Source of the DNA: Deroplatys truncata
Taxonomy: Eukaryota > Arthropoda > Insecta > Mantodea > Mantidae
Assembly: GCA_030765065.1 (NCBI GenBank)
Contig: CM060990.1
Coordinates: 670,498,118 to 670,562,117 of the forward strand
Direction of reading: 5' to 3'
DNA length: 64,000 nucleotides
Below are positions 11,808 to 22,619 of this stretch, piece by piece; position 1 is the first letter of the stretch; each line of letters opens with the position of its first letter. The notes under the pieces were generated by a model that worked only from the letters and a program-made list of their open reading frames with translations, did not search any database and had not been told where the DNA came from. The translations under genes and the position numbers were made by a program.

Positions 11808-11811
11808 TTAA

Positions 11812-12341
11812 GTAAATAGTTCGACTATTCGGTAAGCATATTTTATTACTCTTGATTTCTGCATCCCTCTAGGCGAGGTAGCAACAAATGGTATATATGA
11901 TTTCTTAATATACAGTTTGTTCAAAAACAATGTGCACAAAATTGTAGAGCAGAAAATTAATACCAAAAAAAAAAAAAGCATTTTGAGGTTAGGAGCATGG
12001 AGTTTCAGTTGAGTCATTCCTCAGTCACTCACATAAAATATTACTTTCTCTGAATGTTTTGAATTTTAGTTTACGTATTCCACACACAAAATAAATGGAC
12101 ACGTATTTTATATTTTGCGGAAAATCAAATTATTTTAGGATTTACAGCGTACGTGAAGAACGTTACATAAAAGTAATTTATTCTCGGAATACAGAATGGT
12201 CAGGAATAAGAACAATACATCGTTTTTCAGATTAAAACATTGTGATTTTCCTTATATAAAATACTGTTTTTTGAGAATAAAAAAACAATCACTTTTTTAA
12301 GCATGAATATTTAAACCACAATATCAATAAATCACAATTTA
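11812..12341. other. AT-rich stretch, nothing recognised
   Basis: No genes or element ends seen. A short A run lies at about 11,967-11,980. Confidence 0.4.
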
Positions 12342-13302
12342 ATATTTATTTATTGATTTGTTGAGGCCCACGTTTGGAAGCCAATTTGCGACCGTATTAC
12401 TTATAATGTTTGTTTATTTGTGTTTACTCCACGTGGTGAAGCCATTTTGTGACGTGATTCTTTGTTAGGTTTATTAGCTCCATCTGCTGTTAGCAATTTG
12501 CGGCAGTATTAGTGTTTGTTTGAAAGAATGCTACTGTTATTTTATTTAATTTTTGTTCACTGTCCTCCGGCTAGCTATGATCTTTTTGGTCGAGCACATC
12601 TCTTTATACAGGTTGTGTAAACGGAAAGGAGTCTTTTATCCAAAGATAACACTGATGAAAGAATTTCTTTTATACTTTTATTGTCGAACACTTTCACTAT
12701 CACATTTACACATTGATCTAGACACTCGCCAAACTGAAACTGTTATAATAACTTCATTACTGATCATTCTTAATTCGCGTACTTCAACTTTTTGTATAAT
12801 TAACTTTACAACACTTTAGATTTTTCATAACTCTGCTACGCGTAACTTGTGAATCGATAGCCGACGTGTACTTTTCAAATATTTTCGGTGAACTGACGGG
12901 GTCTATCTCTAACCTAGCCCTTTTTATACTCCTACACCCCGATATGCCTAAAGATTATAACTGAGCTGCAATTGGCTAATAAAACGCGCCAACATTAGCG
13001 TCTATTTTTATATCCAATGAAAATTATGAATACATATGCTCTAGGTATAATGTTCCAGCAAATTCTAAAGGAAAACGCGCCAACATTACGTAACTTCCTC
13101 GTCTCCAATAATGATAAACAGCTCACCCCCCTCGCTGCATTATTGCACGCTATTATTGTCAGTTTCAGTAAGGCAGTATAAACCCACTTCTCAACAATAA
13201 TTACAATCAACAAATATCTCAAATCAATGTCACACAAAAATGCATATTCATACTATAATCATTCTTTACGTTTAAATAATTTACGATACAAATTACTGCA
13301 TC
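12342..13302 (-). mobile_element. LTR-like fossil segment
   Basis: On the minus strand the segment has a core-promoter-like tataaaaagggc (about 12,919-12,930) and a downstream polyadenylation-like aataaaag. Two or three primer-binding-site-like pieces follow (for example tggcttccaaacgtgg near 12,365-12,380). This is the order seen at the 3' edge of LTRs. A 13-bp match aaatcacaattta flanks it (12,329-12,341 and 13,303-13,315), but that is too long for an LTR target duplication, so the true ends are uncertain. An old fossil of an LTR retroelement. Confidence 0.4.
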
Positions 13303-13315
13303 AAATCACAATTTA

Positions 13316-13716
13316 AACCACATGTTTAGCCCCCTAATATTAAAAGCTGGAAAATTAACACGAGGAATCTGTGATATATTTTGTTTTAAATCTTTTAATA
13401 TCAGGATGAGATCTTCCTTAGAAGTACGCTTTTAAACAGCTTATTTGTGTTAGCGCTTAGGGTTTTAGAAACATGACTGCTGACAGAGCTTCACACTGCA
13501 GCGCCACACCGCGCCGGCCGCAGTACGAACATGATAGGCAATCACTTCCGGTGTTCGGTGTAACTAAGCAACCGGAATCTGATATTCTATAAAACCTCTC
13601 TCCGCTGTTTCATTTTAAATGTTTCTTTCTGTTAAGCTTTTTGCGTCAGAAGTTCATTCTTAGCTCTGTTATTTCTGAAAGTGCATAATAAGTGAACTGA
13701 AGAAACGTAGCTATGA
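13316..13716. other. Stretch without recognised gene
   Basis: AT-rich, with one GC-rich patch near 13,500 (gcgccacaccgcgccggcc). Nothing recognised. Confidence 0.4.
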
Positions 13717-14250
13717 CTATATGATCAAAAGTATCCGGACACCCCCACAAACGTACGTTTATCTTAGGTGCTGCCACCTACTGCCTGGTACTCATTATCC
13801 GCGACCTCAGTAGCATTAGACATCGTGAAACAGCAGAATGCGACGCTCCGTGGAACTCACGGACTTCGAACGTGGTCAGGTGATTGGGTGTCACTTGTGT
13901 CAGAAATCTGTATGCGAGATTTCCACACTCCTAAACATCCCTAGGTCTACTGTTTCTGATGTGATAGTGAAGTGGAAACGTGAAGGGACATGTACAGCAC
14001 AAAAGTGTACAGGCCGACCTCGTCTGTTGACTGATAGAGACCGCCGACATTTGAACAGGGTCGTAAAGAGTAATACGCGGACATCTATCCAGGCCATCAC
14101 ACAGGAATTCCAAACTGCATCAGCATCCACTCCAAGTACTATGACAGTTAGGCATGAGGTGAGAAACCTTGGATTCCATTGTCGAGCGGCTGCTCATAAG
14201 CCACATATCACGCAGGAAAATGCCAAACGACGCCTCGTTCCTGCAAATCC
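13717..14250 (+). mobile_element. Tc1-like element, 3' part missing
   Basis: It begins with a Tc1-type end, atatgatcaaaagtatccgg, next to TA, about 115 bp before the transposase start. Similarity to Tc1 ends near 14,240, about half-way through the enzyme. No right-hand inverted repeat was found. A 3'-truncated copy. Confidence 0.8.
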
Positions 14251-14332
14251 TGTGCCGCCAAATCGGCACACGTACCCCCGCAAAATGTGGACAGAAACTA
14301 TATTTGACAGTTTAAAAGGAAAAACTAAGTAA
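13838..14332 (+). pseudogene. Tc1 transposase, N-terminal half
   Basis: ATG at 13,838. MRRSVELTDFERGQVIGCHL and the paired helix-turn-helix region (VCEISTLLNIPRSTVSDVIVKWK; GRPRLLTDRDRRHLNRVVKSN; SIQAITQEFQ) are typical of the Tc1 DNA-binding domain. GFHCRAAAHKPHITQENAKRR is the usual link to the catalytic domain. After residue 130 or so the sequence leaves the family and the frame ends at 14,332, so the DDE catalytic domain is absent. Confidence 0.85.
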
Positions 14333-15289
14333 CGAAAATGATCTAGAAAGGGTGAAGGAAGGAATATCAGTACGAAAGAGTACAATTGGCCAATAGACCA
14401 GAAGTAAATACTAGCTAGGAAGGCATTGGAATCGATGGTGAATGAGGAGACATTTTGGGGGAAAGAGCATATCAGATGATGGATGTTAAGATAAGTGGCT
14501 TATATGAAGAAACGAAGACGAAAGCGGAGAGGAAAGAATAGAGCTGTCTGGGTACGCAGTAAAAGCTATGATCTGGTGATATAATTATATTTGCAGAGAT
14601 AAATATTATCGTTTTTTGGGAGCTGGAGATGTAGCTAAGAGACGATATTCAATGATTGTGAAATGATGTCAAGATAGAATGCAACCCATTGAAATATGAT
14701 TGGTACATTCTTTTGTAAAGCAGAGACAGTAGAGAAAAAACCAAATGGAGCTCCTGTCAGCAATAAATCAATAGCAATAAATGTAAACAATCACAGCAAT
14801 ATAGTTTAGTACTTAAATACAGAATGTTTATAAAAATCTGGAAATACTTGGTATTTAACTCTTAAAGAACCCTGGGGCTGAATTTTCTAATTTTTTTTAA
14901 TTTTAAAGCTGTTGACTTGAAAATTGGCATACTTAATATGAGTGAGTACAGATATAACTGTGAAAAAAACTCTAGCTCAAATAGTTTCCCATATAACACA
15001 ATTAAATATTTTTAATTTGCGAAAAAAATGCAAACTTTCTAAAACTGCCTTGTGCATTCACATTTATCCGAGAAGTATGATAGCGACATTCTATCATGCT
15101 TTAGTACACTGAAAATAAATTAAGAATTTCATTGAAGTTTATGGTATTAGTCGTAGAGAAATACATTCTTATTTTTATGAAGTTGTCAGTGTTAAAATGT
15201 TCCTTGTTTCTCAATACAAATTAATTTTTTGTGAACCAATGAACAAAGCAATCGTAAAATGCATGCTTGAATTTTTATTTAGTACCTCT
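14333..15289. other. Stretch without recognised gene
   Basis: A-rich DNA with no clear frame. Nothing recognised. Confidence 0.4.
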
Positions 15290-15293
15290 TAGA

Positions 15294-16152
15294 TGAGGCA
15301 GTATTTTTAACACTTAAATAATTTCAGTCTAATTATATAATATATAAATTCAATAACAGCCTGCCTTAAAGCAATATGTGTATGTAACAATATACAATAA
15401 ATGTATGTAACAGTCATTTTATATGTTTGTATTATTGTATCCATGTGTAATAATGTTATGTGAATATATTACGTAATTTAATAATGTAGGAGCTGTGAGA
15501 ATAATAGGTTAAAAGTTGCTAACAATGAGGTAACCTTGAGGCAATAATGAATTTGAAAGTTTAACTGCTACTAGTCATTATTGGAGCAACAGTAATGTAA
15601 ATTTTGAGACAGTTTAAAGATATCCAATCAACAACCAGAAAAAGCTTTAGTTAAAAATAGCCAATCAGAGACTTGAGATACAGAAATTTACAAGTTTAGG
15701 CGGTTGAAATCAGTTCAGTTGCCTGCAGACAGTGATTGTAACCGGATGCGAGTTGCGTCCTCGAGAGATTTAATACATATTCGTGTGAGACGAAAAATAA
15801 GTTCACGTGTTAAAAAGCGCAATTAATTAATTAAAGAATCTCACAGCTTTCTATATCAGTGAAGTGTTATTTAAATAGTGTCAAGCATTAATAAATGGAG
15901 TGAAAAAACTTAAAATCTGTGTAAGCCTCATTCTTGTCGCACCACAACCCTGCTAAGAGAAACGTGTCTCTAACAAATACTGACGCAGCCGAGGCAATCA
16001 TAAATATATAATATTTAAAGAAACAGTCAAATTACAAAGTAAATATTTTTAATCTTAGGGCCAAGGCTACTATACGTGCGGTTCCAACTACTACAAGTTC
16101 GTCTCCTCAACAGTTAAAATATAATACAACTCCTTCAATACGACCTACTTCA
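15294..16152 (+). mobile_element. Solo LTR, family A
   Basis: It starts TGAGGCAGTA and ends ACCTACTTCA. The 4-bp duplication taga lies directly outside (15,290-15,293 and 16,153-16,156). The same sequence occurs in inverted orientation at 17,145-18,161, which shows it is a mobile unit. 859 bp with no internal retroelement region, so it is a recombination remnant. Fossil of an LTR retroelement, probably Gypsy-type by the 4-bp duplication. Confidence 0.85.
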
Positions 16153-16156
16153 TAGA

Positions 16157-17034
16157 TTATGTATGCAAATATGAATACAAATCAGAGAAAACTAAAATGT
16201 AAGGAAAAGGCTTTATACGCAAAAATGTAAAGCTGAGAAAAACCACATACAGAAATGGTCCAGTGAGTTTAAAAACGAGCTCACTGGTGAGTTAAATATG
16301 TCGCTGGGTTTTTAAAAGTGGGCATCGTGAAAACGTTTGGCCAAAATGATTAACAGTTTATATAATATTTATGTTGCATTATTAGAAATCGAAAATGTTG
16401 TCATTTTCACCTAAAGCCTCAGTCCCAGTGTCCCTCAATAAGAATTAATGTTCATGAACATATTCATTACCATCAGTAACTTCTAATGCAGGAAGATCTG
16501 CTCTGAGGAATAATAATGGCAACTAATATTTTTGCAACATTTTTCTATGCTGAGAACTTGACTGTCAACATTGTAGCTTTGAACTTTTCATCATGCAGAT
16601 TGTTTGGTTGTTTGTAGACAAATGAGATATATTTGTAGATTGGTTTAAGTTTAAATAAACCTCATATTCGAAGTTCATTTTGCGGGAAGCCCACAGCCCA
16701 TTGAAACCCCTATGCGATTAGTGTGATATGGGAGCTAAATCCCTGTTGCCCCAATTAACCGCAAACTTCACTACCACTGCTGGGGTTTATTATTGAATTT
16801 GAATATTTTTCATCAAGCAGTGACACCACACCAACACAAAACAAACTAATTTACAGTGTCATGTGCAGAAGAATTTTTTCTGCATCAGTGTCCCTGATTC
16901 CTGTCTCTCCCGGTAGTAGCTCTTTGCTGGCCAAAAAGAATATTACTGGCATGAAGAGCAATGCAACAGAAACTGAAAACACCACATTCTGATTAACAGG
17001 GCTACAATAGATTTAGCCGAAAATAATAAAAATG
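16157..17034. other. Stretch without recognised gene
   Basis: Lies between two oppositely oriented copies of one LTR. No retroelement genes lie here, so the two LTRs are separate insertions rather than the ends of one element. Confidence 0.5.
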
Positions 17035-18263
17035 TACCAGATGGTGGTTTAGAACCAAACAGGTGTGGTATCGTGTGACGGGTTCAAACTCGGCGTAGGG
17101 CTATGGGTTTTTTCGGGCGTAAAAAGTTCTTAGCATGGCTTCCTTGAAGTAGTATGGTTTGTTGTATGAGTTGTATTGTAGTTTGCCCCTCCCTTTGGGA
17201 GCCAATTTGAAGTAGATAATATCTTTACGTTATTTGCACCACGCTTTGGGCGTCAATTTGAAGTAGGTTGTACTGAAGGAGTTGTATTATATTTCAACTG
17301 TTGGAGAGCCGAACTTAAAATTCGTTGCAACCACACGTATAGTACCCGCTTTCCGGTAGCCTTCGCCCCAAATGTACTTTCAGGTGGCCTTTGCCCCAAA
17401 TTTTAAAAAAATATTAACTTTGTAATTTGACTGTTTCTTTAAATACTATATTTATGTTTGCCTCGGCTGCGTCAGTATTATTGTTAGAGACACGTTTCTC
17501 TTAGCAGGGTTGTGATGCGACAAGAATGTAGGCTTACGCAGATTATAATTTTACTTCACTCTTTTTATTAATACTTGATACGATTTAAATAACACTTCAC
17601 TGATATAGAGATCTGTGAGATTCCTTTTATTAATTAATTACACTTTTTAACACGTAAATTTCTCGAGGACGCACAAGCAACGCATCCAGTTATGAGCACT
17701 GTCTGCAGGCAACTAAATTGATTTCAACCGTCTAAACTTGTAAATTTGTGTATTTCAAGTCTCTGATTGGCTATTCCTAATCCAATGGAATACCTTCATT
17801 TAACTAAAGCTTTTTCTGGTTGTTGATTGGGTATTTTATAAAATGTCACTAAAATGACATTATTGTTGCTCCAATAATGACTAGTAGCATTATTAAACTC
17901 TCAAACTCATTATTGCCTCAAGGTTACCTCATTTTTGGTAACGTTTAACTTATTATTCTCACAGCTCCTACATTCTTAAATTACGTAATACATTCACATA
18001 ACATTATTAAACATGCATACAATAATATAAACATTTACAATGACTGTAATATACACTCCTTCTATATTGTTACACACACATATTGCTTTAAGGCAGGCTG
18101 TTATTGAATTTATATGTTATATAATTTGACTGAAATCATTTAAGTGCAAAATACTGCCTCATCCTTCGGAAGGGAAGTAAAGCCGGTGGTCCCGTGTCGT
18201 AGGTAAAAGAACCTAAAGTCTGTTAAAGAGGCCTCTGAGCAAAATTTCCTGTAATTTTACGGT
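17035..18263 (+). mobile_element. SINE family A split by a solo LTR
   Basis: The SINE head and first body part (gggttcaaactcggcg; tttttcgggcgtaaaaag; tagcatggcttcct) end at 17,144. The rest (ccttcggaagggaagtaaag ... gaggcctctgagcaaaatt) resumes at 18,162. The tcct present once in other copies is doubled here. This gives a clear order of events: SINE first, LTR second. Confidence 0.85.
17145..18161 (-). mobile_element. Solo LTR, family A, long form inside a SINE
   Basis: TG...CA ends with a tcct duplication on both sides (17,141-17,144 and 18,162-18,165). It is the inverted partner of 15,294-16,152. Compared with that copy it carries an extra 114 bp at its sense 3' edge. There the boundary tgaagtag (complement of the LTR end) recurs at 17,145, 17,208 and 17,259, separated by primer-binding-site-like pieces such as tgacgcccaaagcgtgg (complement). 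No internal genes. Fossil. Confidence 0.85.
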
Positions 18264-18823
18264 ATAACGGTGAGTCTTCTCAGCCTGCGGATTGAGAAGT
18301 TATGCAGTCCCGGTATTATACAGCCTATGCCGTAAACACTGTCCACTGCATCGCGTCGTATCAATTTCGGGCGAATAATTAAACATATTAAAACTTTGTA
18401 TTTCACTTTCACATAGAACACTGATATAAGCTTCTTCAGTGATATTTTACATAGCATCACACGTAGCTTTCGCCCACAATGCAAGCGCGTTACGAAGACA
18501 CTGAAGTATTTGCAACGGATTCCGTAGCGTCGCTTCTATTTGCCTATTATAGTGACGTATCATACGCAAAAACCTATGAAATGCTTTGTACCATGGACAT
18601 CTTATGGAAAAATTTGCTGACTTTAAAAGTACTATCGAATGTTCTTAAAGCTTACTCATTGTTATGTTACTACTACATTGTTAGAGCAGAATATGTTTTG
18701 TTGCTTGCTTTCATATTAAATTCAGATTGTTCCAGTCTTTATAGGAACTTTTGTCTTCTAGCTGCAAGCACGAAATACTTTTGGCTTTGCCTTTAAATGT
18801 TATAAACATAAATATATTGTAAC
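18264..18823. other. Stretch with one unassigned frame
   Basis: A 105-codon frame on the plus strand (18,479-18,796) has no recognisable family, no repeats and no flanking promoter or splice context. It may be chance in AT-rich DNA. Nothing else seen. Confidence 0.35.
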
Positions 18824-18827
18824 ATAT

Positions 18828-19310
18828 TGTGGCGTATTAGTAGGTATTGTCATGCCAGACACATTATTGCGTCGCATTGGCAACAGCGTTGTTGGAGTAA
18901 TTTAGTATTTCTTTCGGCTTGTGTTTGAATTTTCCGTCTCACATGGCACTCTCCACCTCTGGCCGCCGCCCAGAGATGGAGATGGAGAGGGGGAGATAGA
19001 TATTAGCGTTACTTTCTTTGTGTGTAAGCGCCAGTCTGAGAATTGGTGTTTAAAGTAGGCATCTCCCCTGAATTCTTTATTCCCTTGTGTGTGTAATGTA
19101 GGGACACCAATTACTTTATTAATAAACCACAGGTAATGTAAATGATGTGAAATTTGTGTAATTTGTTACAAAACCCCACGCATGCACCGGAATGTGAACA
19201 TAAAGGTCCTGGTCCACTCGCCGTTTGTAGCTACACTTCCCCCATGTGCATATTGGGGTGATTTTAATAATGTTTTGGAAACCTTTTGGCCCTCACCCCA
19301 GCATGTAGCA
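18828..19310 (+). mobile_element. Solo LTR, family B, copy 1
   Basis: TGTGGCGTATTA start and CATGTAGCA end, with atat duplicated outside (18,824-18,827 and 19,311-19,314). aataaa at 19,121 lies on the plus strand and recurs at the same place in the other copies. Conserved blocks shared with 39,635 and 44,345 are aaccccacgc, cttttggcc/gggcctc and ccagac. 483 bp, no internal region. Fossil. Confidence 0.85.
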
Positions 19311-19534
19311 ATATGAGTCTTTAAAATTATGACTTTCATGTTGTAGGATAGTAATATAATTGCATTTGTCGTGATTAACCCGTTAACAATATTTAAAATA
19401 TTTAAACATTGTTAGTAGAGGCTAAGAATTTATTGATCAGCAGTGGATACCATCTCAAAGTGTTAATTATGAGACATTCATTGTTGTACAATAACATGTC
19501 AACAAACATTTTGAAATGAGGCTGTCAATGTCCA

Positions 19535-20040
19535 TTGTTAACCCCAACTTTGCAGTAAGAATTGCTTACGGAAGCTATACCAGGACCCACGTGAGATCTG
19601 TTGCGGCTCTCGCCCTCAGGAGGAAGGGATAAAGTGAAGGAATCACAGGAGGCTACAGGCCACAAAGACACGCGGAAGTCCTTAAAACTTCCAGGCTCGA
19701 AGACCCGCACCACTAATGAAGCTACTCCGAAAGGGCGATAAACGACCTCTCCAACTAGGTATCCTTCTAGTATCCACGGGAAAAGCTCTTTTCTCGGAGC
19801 AAGTATCCGCGCAAACTGTTCGGCACAGTCACACATGAGAAGGAAGCAGAAGCAGCATGAAACGGAAATGAGGTAAAGGAAATCGTGGTAGATGCCCTAG
19901 CATTCGCCTACCGACCAGGGTAAACTACGAAACACCCAATGTAGCAGTGGGTGGGGGACAGAAATCGAACCATGTACCTTCCGAATGCGAGTCCCACGCG
20001 TTACTGCAGAGTCACCTCGTTCAGTAAGCTATACTACCAA
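19535..20040 (-). mobile_element. SINE family B, long form
   Basis: Minus-strand tRNA-like head (gacttgcattcggaaggta-like, from gtaccttccgaatgcgagtc) and body (tttcgtagtttaccctgg; gcgaatgctagggc), followed by the GC-rich body piece at 19,570-19,830. A related body piece lies alone at 44,890-45,130 (shared gaagtccttaaa and gaagacccg). Confidence 0.65.
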
Positions 20041-21896
20041 GGAGCCATTTTCACATTGATATTACAGATCGTGCTGTTTTATTTTATTTTATTTTATTTA
20101 TTTATTTTTTGTGAAGGTAGATCGAAAATAAAAGTACCAATGTCTTGGCTTTATCTCCCATAGGCTCAAGTTTGACAAGAAAAAAAAATTACAGGAATAT
20201 TTACCAATATCTTATTCCTTGCATATATCGGGTTTTAAAGGTATTAAAGAACAGAACTTTCAAAACTGAGCAATTTTTATTTCTTCGGTTTTATTTCTTC
20301 ACCCCTTGAAGGCACCCATCAGTGGAAAAAAAATGAAACCTAACTGCTGCGATTTTCTCTTCGCTACATGAAATCTTGGTTGTAAGTTATCTTTAACGTA
20401 GTCTTGCGTGCAAATACCTGTAGCCTCGGTGCGGGGCAAAGTTTATTCTCCCGTCCCATCTGCGGTTGTGTTGATACATTGACAAAAGGAATGCCGTATA
20501 TTCTTTCCATTAGTTTGTCTCTATGCTTTGTGTTTATTCTCCCTTAACAGGAATTTGGGAATAAATTTAGTAATTATGAGTGATCCAACTGCAGGAACGT
20601 CGGAATGTGTTGTTATATTTATGTTAATTTGATAATACTCTATTTCTTTATAAGGGAATATTATAAAGATGTATCTAATTTTTTTAAAATAATTGTTCTT
20701 CAAATTGTGCCTATGTTTTCAAATGAATACAGTTTAAACATGCATGATATATTTTTAAATTATGTGTATTACGCATTTCACTTGTCAGTTCCGGATTAAC
20801 TATTCCAATTCTTGAAAAATACGATGACCTTTATTTCCGTTTTGGCAACCTTGCATACATTTACTGCAGCTCTGGCATAGTACCAGGCGGCAGATCGTTG
20901 AGTGAAACACAGGCCTAAATTCAGCGGTTACAACTTAAAGATTTATAATTTTTTCCTGGCGAATACGGACCCTATGGGAGATAAAGCCAAGTCAGGGTAC
21001 TTCTGTGTTCAAAGTATTTTCAGTATAAAAAATCGCAGCTTAATCGGCGACATCAGTTTGAGAATGACGCCTTGTAAGTATGGTAAGTAAATCATTTAAA
21101 TCCGAAAAAATTGAATTAATATTTCAAGACTTAAAGTAGAAAAATCAGTATATTTATAATATACACTTACAAATGTTAAAAGTAATATCACATTAACACC
21201 ATATGCACTTTCGGAAGTCTAAATACACTTTCCACCTTTTCTTTTCCATGAACCTTTTTGCTAAATTGATTTTTCAAGACGACAATTTATCTATGTAATC
21301 ACTACATCACTCATAGCTTCATAAAGGTATTAAGTAATTCTAAAGAAGGTACAAATCAATGCTGTCGGCGCAGAACGTAGTTTTGTTTTCCACGCGAATG
21401 CCTTATTTTTCGAAGAAATACAGTAGTATGGGTCACTGTTCGAGCTGCAAATGTGCTGCAAAGTTGTACCTCACTGCTGCTGCAGCATGTCCTACCGGAA
21501 AACGTGAGCTTATTTGTATTTCAGTTTCACAATGAGTCCTTTTTAGATAATAATTATTTTGTTATAGATACACAGATCCTCTCCTCCGGCCCTCCTTCGC
21601 ATTAGGGTAGTGGGCGACCTACCTTCCTCTACATAACTTTCTCTTCTATTCCAATATCTCCTCGCGTAGTCGAACTTATCCTTTGGAACAGTATTTATTC
21701 TGTTGTACCTATATTGTACGAATTAAAATATTTAGAGGATAATACATAAATAAATTAGGAGTACAGAGTTAAAGCAATCACAATAAAAACCAACACAAAA
21801 TCACATTAAAGTAACAATACATTAAAAGTAACGTTCTGGAAAAATTTAGCCCTCCTTCAAGAACCCTCTGTTTCTAATTACAGTTCTCTTTCTTCA
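20041..21896. other. AT-rich stretch up to the palindrome
   Basis: Contains an attttattttatttattta run near 20,080-20,107. No gene or element recognised. The last six bases, TGACCT (21,897-21,902), are the left target duplication of the palindromic element. Confidence 0.5.
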
Positions 21897-21902
21897 TGAC
21901 CT
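21897..21902. repeat. Left 6-bp target duplication TGACCT
   Basis: Identical to 38,127-38,132. It lies directly outside the last paired base of the palindrome, as expected for a staggered integration. Confidence 0.85.
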
Positions 21903-21959
21903 AGTAGAAAATAAATGAGAGAACGGAAACACAAAGGATTTGCCGCCATCTGATAAGGT

Positions 21960-22340
21960 TCTTTGATCTATGCCGCTAGCCCCGCCCCCTCCCTTTGTGT
22001 TCTCACACGCCGGCCTGGTCGCGTGGCGCTAGCCCCGCCCCCTTCCCTTTGTGTGCTGATCTAATGCCGACAGTGTCTGTGCCGGCAGGTCCTCCCCCCT
22101 CCCCCCTGTGGTCTGGTCACGTGCCGGTGTCCCCGCCCCCCTCCCTCCCCCATACGCGTGTCCTCCCTCCCCTTTGTGTTCTGGTTGGTTCCCTGTGGAT
22201 AGGTGGGAGAGTGTGTATTGTTCCTATACGGTGACTACATTCCCGCCCCCTCATTGTGACTTGTCTAAATCCCTGCCGTGTGATTGGCTTGGGGTAGGGG
22301 ATGTGCCGCTCGGGTGATGGGGTATAAGGGAATGGGGTTC
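21960..22340. promoter_or_regulatory. GC-box-rich terminal segment, left
   Basis: A strong GC island in AT-rich surroundings. gctagccccgccccc occurs twice 54 bp apart (21,973 and 22,027), with further ccgccccc motifs at about 22,132 and 22,242. Each is an Sp1-type GC box on one strand. The segment sits within 60-440 bp of the element end, where viral and Polinton-type inverted repeats often carry replication or promoter signals. A regulatory role is inference. Confidence 0.45.
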
Positions 22341-22407
22341 TCGGTGCGTGACGTTGGCGATGTGGGAATGCGATTCTCAATGCCTGCCGCACATCGGCAA
22401 ATCGTTT

Positions 22408-22617
22408 GAGTACATAATTGTGTCAATCAATTAGGTAATGTGTGTTATTGAAAAAAGAATGCCCATCATATTACTACTAATGCAATTAAACGCGGTTCTT
22501 CGAGCAATTAATGAGTACATAATTGTGTCAATCAATTAGGTAATGCGTGTTATTGAAAAAAGAATGCCCATCATATTACTACTAATGCAATTAAACGCGG
22601 TTCTTCGAGCAATTAAG
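22408..22617. repeat. 105-bp direct duplication, left arm
   Basis: Two near-identical units start gagtacataattgtgtc at 22,408 and 22,513 and end in cgagcaatta. They differ at about one base, so the duplication is recent. Confidence 0.9.
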
Positions 22618-22619
22618 TA

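Noticed and set aside
12329-13315. 13-bp direct repeat as the target duplication of a LINE or SINE
   Set aside because: The interior has LTR-like promoter and primer-site order and no A-rich tail, so the 13-bp match may be chance in AT-rich DNA.
15294-18161. Single 2.9 kb transposon with inverted ends of about 0.9 kb
   Set aside because: Each end has its own 4-bp target duplication and one lies inside a SINE, so they are two solo LTRs.
18479-18796. 105-codon plus-strand frame
   Set aside because: No recognisable family, no promoter or splice context, composition drifts to AT-rich low complexity. Left as unassigned.
21995-22392. Pro/Arg-rich frames on both strands in the palindrome end
   Set aside because: They follow from repeated GC boxes. 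Three overlapping frames on two strands cannot all be real and none has a coding pattern.
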